NCBI RefSeq assembly: GCF_016909575.1
Contig: NZ_JAFBGA010000002.1
Span: forward strand, 372,001 to 436,000
Length of the DNA stretch: 64,000 nucleotides
Reading direction: 5' to 3'
Origin: Streptomyces sp. HB132
GTDB taxonomy: Bacteria > Actinomycetota > Actinomycetes > Streptomycetales > Streptomycetaceae
Positions within the stretch are counted from its first letter, which is position 1; the number at the start of each line of letters is the position of its first letter. The translations under genes and the position numbers were made by a program. The notes below the pieces were generated by a model that worked only from the letters and a program-made list of their open reading frames with translations, was not told where the DNA came from and made no database searches. Shown piece after piece: positions 1-9,290 of the stretch.

Positions 1-217
1 TGCGCGACCCGGCGGAGACGAGCCTGCGGGCCACGTCGTCGCCGTGCACCCGGGGCAGGTCACGGTCCAGGACGACGACGTCGTAGTCGTGCAGCCCCAG
101 ATAGGCGAGCGCCGCGTCCCCGCTGTACACGGTGTCGACGGCGAATCCCGCCCGCCGCAGCCCGGTCGCCACCAGCTCCGCCAGGATCTCCTCGTCCTCG
201 GCGACCAGTACCCGCAT
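1..217 (-). CDS. Response regulator, N-terminal part (cut by window edge)
   Basis: Only the first 72 codons are present; the rest lies left of the window. They form a receiver domain: an acidic pair at residues 8-9 (AEDEE), and the predicted phospho-acceptor Asp51 in VVVLDRDLPRVHGDD. The DRDLP context is common in OmpR-type regulators of actinobacteria, but the output domain is not visible, so the subfamily is an inference. The ATG at 217-215 has an AGGGGA ribosome site just upstream. It is divergent from metG. Confidence 0.85.
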   Translation of the reverse strand, partial: MRVLVAEDEEILAELVATGLRRAGFAVDTVYSGDAALAYLGLHDYDVVVLDRDLPRVHGDDVARRLVSAGSR

Positions 218-364
218 CGTGTTGTCCCCTGCCTCGTGCACGCGTGCCCACTCCTCCCAGGATGCGTCTTTGGTACGGGAAGGCATGTTTCGCAAAGCTC
301 TCCGCGGCCGGGGCGGTCCTTGTCGATGTGAGTGGATCTTCCACGGACCGTTAGGATTTCGACC

Positions 365-1978
365 ATGGCGGCCACTGGATCCGAGAAGCAAGGGGGCGAC
401 GGCGTGAAGAGTTTCTACGTATCGACCCCCATCTACTACGTCAACGACGCTCCTCACCTGGGCCACGCCTACACGACCGTCGCAGGCGACGTGCTCACCC
501 GCTGGCACCGCCAGCGCGGCGAGAAGGTGTGGTACCTCACCGGCACGGACGAGCACGGTCAGAAGATCATGCGCACGGCCGAGGCGAACAACGTCACCCC
601 CCAGGCCTGGTGCGACAAGCTCGTCGAGGAGTCCTGGAAGCCCCTCTGGGAGCACCTCGACATCGCGAACGACGACTTCATCCGCACGACGGAGAAGCGG
701 CACACCGACCGTGTGCAGGAGTTCGTGCAGGACCTGTTCGACAAGGACCAGATCTACAAGGGCGGGTACGAAGGCCCGTACTGCGTCGGCTGCGAGGAGT
801 ACAAGCTCCCCGGCGACCTGATCGAGTCCGAGGACGGCACGAAGCTGTGCCCGATCCACAAGAAGCCGGTGGAGCTCCTCAAGGAGGAGAACTACTTCTT
901 CAAGCTGAGCGAGTACGGCCCGAAGCTCATGGAGTTCTACGCGGCCAACCCGGGCTTCATCCAGCCCGAGTCGGCCCGCAACGAGATCGTGAACTTCGTG
1001 AAGCAGGGTCTGCAGGACCTGTCGATCTCGCGCTCCACGTTCGACTGGGGCGTCCCGGTGCCGTGGGACCCGAAGCACGTCATCTACGTGTGGATCGACG
1101 CGCTGCTCAACTACGCGACGGCGGTCGGCTACGGCGCCAACCAGGAGAAGTTCGACGGCACCTTCCCGGCGGACGTGCACCTGATCGGCAAGGACATCCT
1201 GCGCTTCCACTCGGTCATCTGGCCGGCGATGCTGATGGCGCAGGGCCTGCCGGTCCCCGGCAAGGTCGTCGCCAACGGCTGGCTGATGGTCGGCGGCGAG
1301 AAGATGTCCAAGTCGAACCTGACCGGCATCAAGCCGCAGGACCTGACCTCGCACTTCGGCGTGGACGCGTACCGCTGGTACTTCCTGCGGGCCATCGCGT
1401 ACGGCAGCGACGGCTCCTTCTCCTGGGAGGACTTCAGCGCCCGCTACACCTCGGAGCTGGCCAACGACTACGGCAACCTCGCCTCGCGCGTCGCGGCCAT
1501 GGTCGGCAAGTACTTCGGCGGCGCGCTCCCGGAGGCCACGGCGGCCGGTGACGCCGAGCGCGCGGTCCAGGAGGGCCTGGCCCGGGCGGTCGCCTCCGCC
1601 GATCAGAAGATCGGCGAGGAGCTGGACTTCCAGGGCGGCATCCTGGCGGTCTTCGACTTCGTGAAGCAGGTCAACGGCTACATCACGGAGCAGGAGCCGT
1701 GGAAGGTCGCCAAGGACACCTCGCCCGAGGGCCAGGCCCGGCTGGCGACCATCCTGTACACGGCGGCCGAGTCGCTGCGCGGCGTCGCGGTCCTGCTCAA
1801 CGCGGTGATGCCGGACACCTCGCAGAAGCTGTGGGACTCCCTGGGCGCCGAGGCGTCCCTGGGCGCCCTGGCCGACCAGCGGGTGCAGGACGCGGGCGAC
1901 TGGGGCCGGCTGCCCGTCGGCTCCACGGTGACGAAGGGTGCGGTGCTGTTCCCCCGCCTGGAGGAGAAGCCCGCGTAA
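365..1978 (+). CDS. metG: Methionyl-tRNA synthetase
   Basis: Class I synthetase of 537 residues that charges tRNA-Met in the cytoplasm. The HIGH signature is HLGH at residues 31-34 and the KMSKS loop is at 313-317. A zinc knuckle in the connective domain has Cys140, Cys143, Cys162 and His165, so this is the single-knuckle type. There is no C-terminal tRNA-binding (EMAP-like) extension, so the protein is the short form. I chose ATG at 365, after a TAGGAT-like site; a GTG at 403 just before the conserved FYVSTPIYYVND block is possible. It converges on the next gene with a shared strong hairpin terminator. Confidence 0.97.
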   Translation: MAATGSEKQGGDGVKSFYVSTPIYYVNDAPHLGHAYTTVAGDVLTRWHRQRGEKVWYLTGTDEHGQKIMRTAEANNVTPQAWCDKLVEESWKPLWEHLDIANDDFIRTTEKRHTDRVQEFVQDLFDKDQIYKGGYEGPYCVGCEEYKLPGDLIESEDGTKLCPIHKKPVELLKEENYFFKLSEYGPKLMEFYAANPGFIQPESARNEIVNFVKQGLQDLSISRSTFDWGVPVPWDPKHVIYVWIDALLNYATAVGYGANQEKFDGTFPADVHLIGKDILRFHSVIWPAMLMAQGLPVPGKVVANGWLMVGGEKMSKSNLTGIKPQDLTSHFGVDAYRWYFLRAIAYGSDGSFSWEDFSARYTSELANDYGNLASRVAAMVGKYFGGALPEATAAGDAERAVQEGLARAVASADQKIGEELDFQGGILAVFDFVKQVNGYITEQEPWKVAKDTSPEGQARLATILYTAAESLRGVAVLLNAVMPDTSQKLWDSLGAEASLGALADQRVQDAGDWGRLPVGSTVTKGAVLFPRLEEKPA

Positions 1979-1993
1979 GCGGCGCACACGGCG

Positions 1994-2034
1994 CAGGAGC
2001 CCGGGCCCCGGAGACAACGGGGCCCGGGCTCCTG
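1994..2034. terminator. Hairpin terminator between metG and the YkuD gene
   Basis: A 17-bp perfect stem (CAGGAGCCCGGGCCCCG and its complement) with a 7-base loop lies 16 bases after the metG stop and 27 bases from the stop of the convergent gene, so it can serve both. Confidence 0.85.
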
Positions 2035-2060
2035 GCTCGTCCCGGTGCGATTTCCCCGGT

Positions 2061-2822
2061 TCACCGGGCCAGGGATGCGGCGTCCCCCATCACGATCACG
2101 GGGTACTTGGCGGGATCCAGGGTGAGCAGGAGTTCGCGCATCCGGTCCTCGGTCAGCGAGACGCACCCCTGGGTGGGGCCGCCGTGGTCCACGTGGATCC
2201 AGATGCCGCCGCCCCGCTCCGCGCCGAGCGGCCGGGTACGGTCCAGCGGACTGGTGCCGGGGGTGCGGTTGTAGTTGATGGCGACGACGTAGTCGAAGGA
2301 GCCTTCGAGCGGCTCCCCCAGGAAGCCCTCGCCGCTCACCGCGAAGCGGGACTGTTCGTCGTACGGGAGCAGCGCGCCCGGGTCGGGCAGTCGTCCGCCC
2401 GCGTCGGTGAGGCCGAAGACCCCCGCGGGGGACCTGAGGTCGTCCGCGAGATGGTGGTCCGTCCAGCCCTCCATGCCGTTGTGGGCGGGCCAGGGGCCTG
2501 CCCCGGGTCTCCAGCCGAGGGCGGGGTCGTCGAGGTCGTAGAGCACCACCTCGGAGCGGTTCGAATCGGGGCCCTGCCCGGTCACCACGACGGCTTGCCG
2601 GGCCTCCGCAGGGATCTGCGCCCGGGTCTGCGGACCGAGATCCGGAATCTCCGCAGGATGGCGGAGTGGTTCCACGGACCAAGGCTGCCCGGCCGAGGCA
2701 CCGGGGCCTGCCGCAGCGCGGGGCCCGGCCGGGTCGGTAGTCTGCACCGCTCCTGCGGAACAGCCGATGACGAGCAGGAACAGGACGACGAGCAGGGCGT
2801 ACGGGCGACGCGTGACGGACAC
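2061..2822 (-). CDS. L,D-transpeptidase (YkuD) family lipoprotein
   Basis: Predicted 253-residue exported protein. GTG at 2822 is chosen because GAGGAG lies 9 bases upstream and the new N-terminus becomes a lipoprotein signal (positives, a hydrophobic run, lipobox VIGC near residue 21). The C-terminal half has the YkuD-like signature IHVDHGG...GCVSL: His210/His213 and the putative nucleophile Cys220. The family usually cross-links peptidoglycan or anchors proteins via L,D-peptide bonds. The spacing between His and Cys is short and the usual SHGC reads TQGC, so this is a divergent branch and catalysis is inferred. A free open frame upstream of the GTG has no ribosome site and was not used. Confidence 0.8.
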   Translation of the reverse strand: MSVTRRPYALLVVLFLLVIGCSAGAVQTTDPAGPRAAAGPGASAGQPWSVEPLRHPAEIPDLGPQTRAQIPAEARQAVVVTGQGPDSNRSEVVLYDLDDPALGWRPGAGPWPAHNGMEGWTDHHLADDLRSPAGVFGLTDAGGRLPDPGALLPYDEQSRFAVSGEGFLGEPLEGSFDYVVAINYNRTPGTSPLDRTRPLGAERGGGIWIHVDHGGPTQGCVSLTEDRMRELLLTLDPAKYPVIVMGDAASLAR

Positions 2823-2980
2823 GGTGCGGAACTCCTCGGTGAGGGCGGACGAGCACTTCCCGTGCCAGTCCTTGCCGGGCCCGACGGAGCCGGACCGGAA
2901 CCGGGGGCCATCGGGATGTACCCGGTTCGGGTGCCCGAGGTCCGCAAAGTCCCACATGGTCCACCCGTACGCAGGAAGAG

Positions 2981-3016
2981 CCCGGAACCGTCGCGCTGGT
3001 ACGCCGCGGTTCCGGG
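2981..3016 (-). terminator. Hairpin downstream of the dioxygenase gene
   Basis: CCCGGAACCG at 2981-2990 pairs with CGGTTCCGGG at 3007-3016 across a 16-base loop, just after the stop of the dioxygenase gene and before the lipoprotein gene. Confidence 0.55.
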
Positions 3017-3041
3017 CCCTGCCCCGGGGGCTTCCGTATCC

Positions 3042-3941
3042 CTAGAGGCCGGTGCCGTCGTGGGTGCCGTCCGGGTCGACACCCATGGTGATCGACCCGA
3101 CCACGCCACGTGCCATCTTTCCCTTGCGGTACGAGAGTTTCAGCAGCCCGCCCGTCACACCGCTCCGGTCGTAGACGGTGTCCTCGGTCAGGGTCGTCCG
3201 GGTGGTGGTGCTCGTCGAGTACGGCTCTTCCTCGGCGGAGTCGAGGACCGCCGACTCGGCGAAGAAGAACTGGCCGGTGTGGCAGGTGTGCCCGCCCTCG
3301 TACCCGGCGTCGGTCATCTTGCCCCCGACGTGCACCTTGGTGTGGATGTGCACGGCGCGGCCCTGGTACCAGCCGGGGAAGAGCGTCGTGAACTCCACGT
3401 ACCCGTGCTGGTCGGTGAGTTGGGTACCCCGCAGATAGCGCTCCTCATCGGTGGGTTCGCTGTGGCCCCCGCCGCCGCCCGGGCCACCGGAAGGCGGTGT
3501 CCCGGTGGGGGTTCCGGTCGGTGCGTCCGTGGGGGTTCCGCTCGGCGGGGTGCCGCCGCCGGGGCCGCCCTGGCTCATGCTTTCGTAGCCGGAGTAGATC
3601 CCCAGGGCGTCGCAGTGCCAGATGTCGACGGCCGCCCTCTTCAGCGGCTTGCAGGTGTCGGAGTCGATCACCTTCAGACGCAGGGTCAGCGGGATGCCCT
3701 CCTTGTCCTCCGTGATGTCCTTCCGGATCCTGTCGGCGTCGATGTAGTACGGGCCCTCGGTGGTTTCCGAGGTCAGCCGGTAGCACGCCTCGCCGGCCGC
3801 AGCGCTGCTCTCCTCGTCGGCCGAGGCGGTGGCGGCGACCCCGGCCCCGACCGTCGCGGCTGCCACGACCGCCCCACCGGCGAGGATCACCCGGCGTCGG
3901 GTCAAGTCCTTCTTGTGCGCGGGTCCCTGGTTCTCTGTCAT
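3042..3941 (-). CDS. Tat-exported intradiol ring-cleavage dioxygenase-like protein
   Basis: 299 residues. The N-terminus has a twin-arginine signal (DLTRRRVILAGG at about 12-23) followed by a hydrophobic stretch and an Ala-rich cleavage region, so folded export is likely. The body matches the catechol/protocatechuate intradiol dioxygenase fold: EGPYY, VDIWHCDALGIYSGY and GWYQGRAVHIHTKVH. The last holds Tyr and two His residues that would bind Fe(III) with the Tyr of EGPYY. A Gly/Pro/Thr-rich insert of about 45 residues (roughly 125-170) splits the domain. Exported intradiol dioxygenase-like proteins are common in streptomycetes; the substrate is unknown. No aromatic-catabolism genes adjoin it. 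Confidence 0.85.
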   Translation of the reverse strand: MTENQGPAHKKDLTRRRVILAGGAVVAAATVGAGVAATASADEESSAAAGEACYRLTSETTEGPYYIDADRIRKDITEDKEGIPLTLRLKVIDSDTCKPLKRAAVDIWHCDALGIYSGYESMSQGGPGGGTPPSGTPTDAPTGTPTGTPPSGGPGGGGGHSEPTDEERYLRGTQLTDQHGYVEFTTLFPGWYQGRAVHIHTKVHVGGKMTDAGYEGGHTCHTGQFFFAESAVLDSAEEEPYSTSTTTRTTLTEDTVYDRSGVTGGLLKLSYRKGKMARGVVGSITMGVDPDGTHDGTGL

Positions 3942-4033
3942 GACGCGAGAGGTTAGGGAGCCCAGCTGGCAGGAACATGGGTGTCAGCTGTGCGTTCCTG
4001 TGCGCATGACATCGCCACCGGCAGCGCCGGGAA

Positions 4034-4073
4034 GTGAAACAGTCCCCGGCCGGGTGGCCGGGGACTGTTTCAC
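4034..4073 (-). terminator. aspS terminator, perfect 18-bp stem
   Basis: Bases 4034-4051 pair perfectly with 4056-4073 around a GGGT loop, 27 bases beyond the aspS stop codon. The outer stem sequence is GTGAAAC/GTTTCAC, half of a ParB site. Confidence 0.85.
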
Positions 4074-4080
4074 GTGGAAC
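4067..4080. other. parS: parS-like site, one mismatch
   Basis: GTTTCACGTGGAAC differs by one base from GTTTCACGTGAAAC, the Streptomyces ParB-binding consensus. It overlaps the right arm of the aspS terminator stem, so the same bases may serve both functions. Binding with this mismatch is not certain. Confidence 0.55.
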
Positions 4081-4100
4081 CGGAGCGGAACCGCCGACGC

Positions 4101-5918
4101 CTACTTCGCGCCGGTGTCCCTCGCCACGGAGTCCTTGGCCTCCGCCTTGTCCTTCGTCGTCGCGACGGGCTTGCGGAGCTGGATGTTCAGCTCGCGCAGG
4201 CGGGTCTCGTCGAGCTCGCTCGGGGCGCCCATCATCAGGTCCTGGGCGTTGCCGTTGAGCGGGAAGGCGATCGTCTCGCGGATGTTGGGCTCGTCGGCCA
4301 GCAGCATCACGATGCGGTCAACGCCCGGGGCGATGCCACCGTGCGGCGGGGCGCCGAGGCGGAACGCGCGCAGCATGCCCGCGAACTCCCTCTCGACGGT
4401 CTCCGCCTCGTAACCGGCGATCGCGAAGGCCTTCAGCATGACCTCGGGCTCGTGGTTACGGATGGCGCCGGAGGACAGCTCGATGCCGTTGCAGACGATG
4501 TCGTACTGCCACGCCAGGATGTCGAGCGGGTCCTTCTCCTCCAGGTCCTTCATGCCGCCCTGGGGCATGGAGAACGGGTTGTGCGAGAAGTCGATCTTCC
4601 CGGTGTCCTCGTCCTTCTCGTACATCGGGAAGTCGACGATCCAGCAGAAGCGGAAGACGCCCTCCTCGAAGTGGCCGGCGCGCTTGGCGGCCTCGACGCG
4701 GACGACGGACATGATCTTGGAGACCTCGTCGAACTCGCCCGCGCCGAAGAAGACGGCGTGGCCGGGGACGAGGGAAAGACGCTCGGTGAGGGTCTTGGTG
4801 TCCGTCTCGGTGAGGAACTTGGCGATCGGACCCGCCAGCGTGCCGTCCTCGCCGACGCGGACCCAGGCGAGGCCCTTGGCGCCGTGCTCGACCGCGTACG
4901 CACCGAGGCCGTCGAAGAACTTCCGGGACTGGCCCGCGGTGTCCGGCACCGGGAGGGCGCGGACGTGCTTGCCGGCGAAGGCCTTGAACTCCGAGTCCGC
5001 GAAGATGTCGGAGATGTCCACGAGCTCCAGCTGGGCCCGCAGGTCCGGCTTGTCGTTGCCGTACTTCAGCATCGACTCACGGAACGGGATGCGCGGGAAG
5101 GGCGAGGTCACGTGGCGGCCGTTGCCGAACTCCTCGAAGAGCTCGGTCATGAGCTTCTCGATCGGCCGGAAGACGTCCTCCTGCTCGACGAACGACATCT
5201 CGACGTCGAGCTGGTAGAACTCGCCCGGCGAGCGGTCGGCGCGTGCGTCCTCGTCGCGGAAGCACGGCGCGATCTGGAAGTAGCGGTCGAAGCCGGAGAT
5301 CATCAGCAGCTGCTTGAACTGCTGCGGCGCCTGCGGAAGGGCGTAGAACTTGCCCGGGTTCAGGCGGGACGGGACCACGAAGTCGCGGGCGCCCTCGGGG
5401 GACGTCGCGGCGAGGATCGGGGTCGCCATCTCGTTGAATCCGAGGGCCACCATCTTGGAACGGATGGAGGCGATGACGGACGAACGCAGCATGATGTTGC
5501 GGTGCATGCGCTCGCGGCGCAGGTCGAGGAAGCGGTACTCGAGGCGCCGCTCCTCGTTGACCCCGTCCTCCGCGTTGATGGTGAAGGGCAGCGGGGCGGC
5601 CTCGCCCAGCACCTCGACCTCGGTGACCTCGATCTCGATCTCACCGGTCGGGAGCTCCGGGTTGACGTTGTCGGCGCCACGCGCCGAGACCTTGCCGTCG
5701 ATCCGGACGACGGTCTCCTTGGTCAGCTTCGACAGCGCCTCGTTGCCGGGGGTGCCGGGGCGGGCGACGAGCTGCACCAGACCGTAGTGGTCGCGCAGAT
5801 CGATGAAGAGGATGCCACCCAGGTCTCGGCGATTGTGCAGCCAGCCGCTCAGCCGGACGTCGGAGCCGACGTCAGAGGCGCGGAGCTCGCCGCAGGTGTG
5901 GGACCTGTACCGATGCAT
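4101..5918 (-). CDS. aspS: Aspartyl-tRNA synthetase
   Basis: 605-residue class IIb synthetase. The N-terminal OB fold (about residues 1-110) carries [16 protein letters not shown]. The catalytic core shows motif 2 ([20 protein letters not shown]) and motif 3 ([17 protein letters not shown]). The mid-protein insertion (about 290-420) is the GAD domain typical of bacterial AspRS. Many actinobacteria lack AsnRS and use a non-discriminating AspRS plus GatCAB; the window cannot show which type this is. The charged Ala/Lys-rich tail is poorly conserved. Transcription ends at the hairpin at 4034-4073. Confidence 0.97.
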   Translation of the reverse strand: MHRYRSHTCGELRASDVGSDVRLSGWLHNRRDLGGILFIDLRDHYGLVQLVARPGTPGNEALSKLTKETVVRIDGKVSARGADNVNPELPTGEIEIEVTEVEVLGEAAPLPFTINAEDGVNEERRLEYRFLDLRRERMHRNIMLRSSVIASIRSKMVALGFNEMATPILAATSPEGARDFVVPSRLNPGKFYALPQAPQQFKQLLMISGFDRYFQIAPCFRDEDARADRSPGEFYQLDVEMSFVEQEDVFRPIEKLMTELFEEFGNGRHVTSPFPRIPFRESMLKYGNDKPDLRAQLELVDISDIFADSEFKAFAGKHVRALPVPDTAGQSRKFFDGLGAYAVEHGAKGLAWVRVGEDGTLAGPIAKFLTETDTKTLTERLSLVPGHAVFFGAGEFDEVSKIMSVVRVEAAKRAGHFEEGVFRFCWIVDFPMYEKDEDTGKIDFSHNPFSMPQGGMKDLEEKDPLDILAWQYDIVCNGIELSSGAIRNHEPEVMLKAFAIAGYEAETVEREFAGMLRAFRLGAPPHGGIAPGVDRIVMLLADEPNIRETIAFPLNGNAQDLMMGAPSELDETRLRELNIQLRKPVATTKDKAEAKDSVARDTGAK

Positions 5919-6041
5919 CGTCGTTCATCCAGTCTTCGCGGTTCGGGGTGGATTGACACCCCAGGCTACCGCCCGTGGACGCACCGCTTCATTGCCATTG
6001 TTGCCGCACGGTCTTCCGCGACGTGCCCGGCGGCCTCCGGA

Positions 6042-6063
6042 GGACGGCCTCCGGAGGCCGTCC
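6042..6063. repeat. 22-bp perfect palindrome upstream of the phosphatase gene
   Basis: GGACGGCCTCC at 6042-6052 is followed directly by its inverse complement to 6063. A second copy of CGGCCTCCGGAGG starts at 6031. It sits 41 bases before the start codon of the next gene and could be an operator or an attenuator-like hairpin. Confidence 0.5.
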
Positions 6064-6104
6064 CTCGGTGGCGACCGTCGAGAACATCTTCCTAAAGTGG
6101 GGCA

Positions 6105-8219
6105 ATGCGTACCGAGGAGATCCTGGCTGCGATCGGGACGGGGCTGTGGAGCTGGGACAGCTCCGCGGGCACGGTCTCGCTCGACGCCGAGGCGGCCCGG
6201 CTGCTGGGACTGCCCGCCGAGCCCGTCGTACGCCCCGGCGACGAGGTGCGTCCCCGCTTCCACCCCGCCGACTGGAACGAGATCGACGGCGTGGTGAACT
6301 TCGCCGTCGCCGAGGACACCGTCGCCGAGGCGCGCCTGCGGATCGTGGACGAGCACGGCGTGGTGGTGCGGACGGTGCGAAGCCGGTCGAAGCCGGTCCC
6401 GGTCGACTCGCCCGGCCGCCACCAGTACGTACTGATGGGCATCCTCCAGGAGGTCGCACAGCCCCCGGACGCTTCGGCGGCGCAGACCCCTCTCACGGGC
6501 GACTGGCGACGTTCGCGCGAAGCGTTCCTGCTGGACGCCGGGCGGGCGCTGGCCGAGGCGGGGTCCACCGAGGAGGTGCTGCGGGTCGCCGGTTCACTCT
6601 CCATGCCCGGCTTCTCGCCCGACGGGCTCGCCGTCTTCGGGGTCTCGGGAGAACGGCTGACGGTCGTCGGGCACCACGGGCACAACGTCGGGGACGAGAA
6701 GCCGTTCACCGACATGCCCCTGCGGACGGACTATCCGGCCGCCGAGGTCGTACGCACCGGGCAGGCCATCTATCTGGCGTCGCCCGAGGAGTACCGGCAG
6801 CGCTTCCCGGCGACCTGGCCCCTCGCGCGTGACTTCGGCCGCCGCTCCTGGGCGTTCCTGCCGCTGATCTCGTCGGGAATCACCATGGGCGCCTGGATGG
6901 CCGGGTTCCGGCACAGCGTGGCCTTCTCGCCCGACGAGCGCTCCGTGCTGACGACGGTGGCCAGGATGCTCGCCCAGGCCCTGACCCGCGCCGGTGCCGC
7001 CGAGACCGAGCGTGAGCTGTCGCTGGGCCTCCAGAGGGCGATGAGACCGTCCCTGGGACCCGGGGTGCCCGGGCTGGCGGTCGCCGCCCGCTACATCCCG
7101 ACGGGAGGCGGACTCCAGGTCGGCGGCGACTGGTACGACGCGATCCCGCTCCCCAACGGCCGTATCGCCCTCGTCATCGGCGACGTCCAGGGCCACGACG
7201 TGCGGGCGGCGGGCCTGATGGGCCAGCTGCGGATCGCGCTGCGCGCGTACGCCTCCGAGGGGCACCGGCCGGACGCCGTGCTCTCCCGCGCCTCCCGCTT
7301 CCTGTCGGGGCTGACGGAGACGTACGACCTGGCCGACGGCGAGGAGCCGTCCGACGCGACGCGCTTCGCGACCTGCCTCTACGCGGAGGCCGACCCCGAG
7401 ACCGGGACCCTCGACGTCGCACGGGCGGGCCACCCCGACCCCGTGGTCGTCAGCGTCGACGGCACCGCGGTGATCCGGCAGACGGCCGGAGGGCTGCCCC
7501 TGGGCGTGGAGAAGGACGCCGACTACCCGACGACCCGCGTCGTCCTGGGGCCAGGCGAGACGATCATGCTGTGCACGGACGGGCTCATCGAGACCGGCGG
7601 ACACGACATGGCCACGGGATGGACCAGGCTGAAGCCCGTCCTGGAGAAGCCCGCCGAGGATCTGGAGGAGCTCGCCGACGCCCTCGTACAGGCGGTGCAC
7701 GGTCCGGGCTCGCACTACACGACCGGACCGCTGGTGGACCGCCGGGAGGACGACATCGCGGTGCTGCTGCTGCGCCGCGACGGACTGCGCACCCGCAGGA
7801 CCCCGGGGCGGCGCTCGGCCATGACCATCGCCCAGGCGGAGCCCGAGCGCGTCGCGGCCGCCCGGCAGCAGCTGCGGGAGCTGCTGCACGACTGGGCGGA
7901 CGCGGAGCAGGTCGACTCCGCGGAGCTGATGGTCTCCGAGATGTCCACGAACGTGCTCGTGCACACGGACGGGGACGCGCTGCTCGTGGCGGAGGTGACG
8001 GGTGAGCGGGGCGAGCGGCGGCTGCGCGTCGAGGTGGCCGACGCCAGCGACGAGCTGCCGCACAAGCGGCGGCCGGGGGAGATGGCGTCCAGCGGCCGGG
8101 GGCTGTTGCTGATGGAGATGCTCGCCGACGCGTGGGGGGTGGACCCGAGGGGCGAGGGGAAGTCGATCTGGTTCGAGCTGTACGAGTCGGCGGAGCCGAG
8201 CGTCTTCGCCGGCTCATGA
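6105..8219 (+). CDS. PAS-GAF-PP2C (SpoIIE) phosphatase with C-terminal RsbW-like ATPase
   Basis: 704 residues, soluble. Domains in order: PAS-like sensor (about 10-110), GAF (about 150-300), SpoIIE/PP2C phosphatase (about 320-560) with metal-site motifs VGGDWYD and VIGDVQGHD, then a HATPase_c domain (about 575-690) with the N-box SEMSTNVLVHT and the ATP-lid segment SSGRGLLLMEML. This layout is widespread in Streptomyces and is thought to act in partner-switching control of anti-anti-sigma factors, with both phosphatase and kinase-like modules in one chain. Its partner is not in the window. Start ATG follows GTGGGGC. Its stop overlaps the convergent gene by 6 bases. Confidence 0.92.
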   Translation: MRTEEILAAIGTGLWSWDSSAGTVSLDAEAARLLGLPAEPVVRPGDEVRPRFHPADWNEIDGVVNFAVAEDTVAEARLRIVDEHGVVVRTVRSRSKPVPVDSPGRHQYVLMGILQEVAQPPDASAAQTPLTGDWRRSREAFLLDAGRALAEAGSTEEVLRVAGSLSMPGFSPDGLAVFGVSGERLTVVGHHGHNVGDEKPFTDMPLRTDYPAAEVVRTGQAIYLASPEEYRQRFPATWPLARDFGRRSWAFLPLISSGITMGAWMAGFRHSVAFSPDERSVLTTVARMLAQALTRAGAAETERELSLGLQRAMRPSLGPGVPGLAVAARYIPTGGGLQVGGDWYDAIPLPNGRIALVIGDVQGHDVRAAGLMGQLRIALRAYASEGHRPDAVLSRASRFLSGLTETYDLADGEEPSDATRFATCLYAEADPETGTLDVARAGHPDPVVVSVDGTAVIRQTAGGLPLGVEKDADYPTTRVVLGPGETIMLCTDGLIETGGHDMATGWTRLKPVLEKPAEDLEELADALVQAVHGPGSHYTTGPLVDRREDDIAVLLLRRDGLRTRRTPGRRSAMTIAQAEPERVAAARQQLRELLHDWADAEQVDSAELMVSEMSTNVLVHTDGDALLVAEVTGERGERRLRVEVADASDELPHKRRPGEMASSGRGLLLMEMLADAWGVDPRGEGKSIWFELYESAEPSVFAGS

Positions 8220-9290
8220 ACTCCCGGGAACAGCGGGCCCGTCGTCGCCGGCCCCGTACCCCTTGCGGAGTTCTCCGATCACCCCGAAGGCCGCGGCGCA
8301 CAGAGGCACCGCCAGCAGCATGCCCAGCAGCCCCGCGACGCTCGCACCCGCGGTCAGCGCGATCATGATCATGGCGGGGTGCATCTGGACGGTCCGGCTC
8401 TGGATGACGGGCTGCAGCACATGGCCCTCCAGCACCTGCACGGCGAGCACCACCCCCAGCACCCAGAGCGCGATGACGAAGCCCCGGTCCGCGAGCGCGA
8501 CGAGCACGGCGACGGCGCCGGAGAGGAACGCCCCCAGGTAGGGGATGTAGGCGCCGACGAACACCAGCGCACCGAGTCCGGCCGCACCCGGCACCCGCAG
8601 GATCAGCAGGCCCACCGTGATGCACAGCGCGTCGATCAGGGCGATGAAGGTGGTCCCGCGCATGAACCCCTCGACAGCCTCGAAGGCCCTGCGCCCCATG
8701 GCTTCCACGAGGTCACCCGTGCCGCGCGGGGCGATGCTGTGGGCGAGATTCGCGGCCCGGTCGGAGTCGCGGAGGAAGAAGAAGGTCAGCAGCAGCGCCA
8801 GCACGCTCGTGGCCACGAGCGACCCGATGAGGCTGATCCCGCTGAGCAGTCCGCCCGCCGCACTGGCGCCGAACTTTCCGACGAGGTTCTTGGCGTTGTC
8901 CGCGAGATCGTCCACATCGGCGACGCCCGCGATGTCGAAGTGGTCGATGACCCACTGCGCGGTGTCCTTCAGCGAGTCCACGATCTGGTCGCCGCTGTTG
9001 ACGAGCGCGGTGACGACGATGTAGCCGGCGCCCCCGACCACCGCGACGAGCGCGGCGCAGGTGAGCCCGGCCGCCACGGACCGGTTCACCCTGTGGGCGG
9101 TCAGCCAGCGCTGGACGGGCCCGAGCAGCGCCGTGCCGAGCAGCGCCAGCAGGACGGGGGTGACGGCCGTCTTGAGTGCGACGCACAGCCAGATGGCCAC
9201 CGCCGCGACACCGGCGGCCAGGAGCAGGACGCCGCACCAGGCGGCCGTCCGCCGCGCCACGTCGGGCAGGAGGGGCTTGCGGGTAGGCAC
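8214..9290 (-). CDS. AI-2E family transporter (PerM-like) membrane protein
   Basis: 358 residues with about eight hydrophobic segments, two near the N-terminus (about 15-75) and a block in the second half. It has the PerM/AI-2E family pattern, including the loop GLGALVFVGAYIPYLGAFLSG and the following helices. Members include autoinducer-2 exporters and Na+/H+ antiporters; the substrate here is unknown. Start is GTG at 9290, with a GGGAGG run almost touching it, so a slightly later start is possible. The C-terminus is hydrophilic. Its stop codon lies inside the end of the convergent phosphatase gene. Confidence 0.88.
   Translation of the reverse strand: MPTRKPLLPDVARRTAAWCGVLLLAAGVAAVAIWLCVALKTAVTPVLLALLGTALLGPVQRWLTAHRVNRSVAAGLTCAALVAVVGGAGYIVVTALVNSGDQIVDSLKDTAQWVIDHFDIAGVADVDDLADNAKNLVGKFGASAAGGLLSGISLIGSLVATSVLALLLTFFFLRDSDRAANLAHSIAPRGTGDLVEAMGRRAFEAVEGFMRGTTFIALIDALCITVGLLILRVPGAAGLGALVFVGAYIPYLGAFLSGAVAVLVALADRGFVIALWVLGVVLAVQVLEGHVLQPVIQSRTVQMHPAMIMIALTAGASVAGLLGMLLAVPLCAAAFGVIGELRKGYGAGDDGPAVPGSS

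Noticed and set aside
2823..2957. Longer N-terminus for the YkuD lipoprotein
   Set aside because: The extra 45 codons lack a ribosome site and would bury the lipoprotein signal; GTG at 2822 has a well-placed GAGGAG.
4074..6095. Long open frame opposite aspS (over 670 codons)
   Set aside because: It mirrors the strongly conserved aspS frame. In G/C-rich DNA the antisense strand often stays open; its product is Arg/Leu/Val/Gly-rich with no family motif and no ribosome site.
8214..9290. Quorum-sensing AI-2 exporter
   Set aside because: The family name is historical; many members transport ions, and I see no luxS or related gene here.
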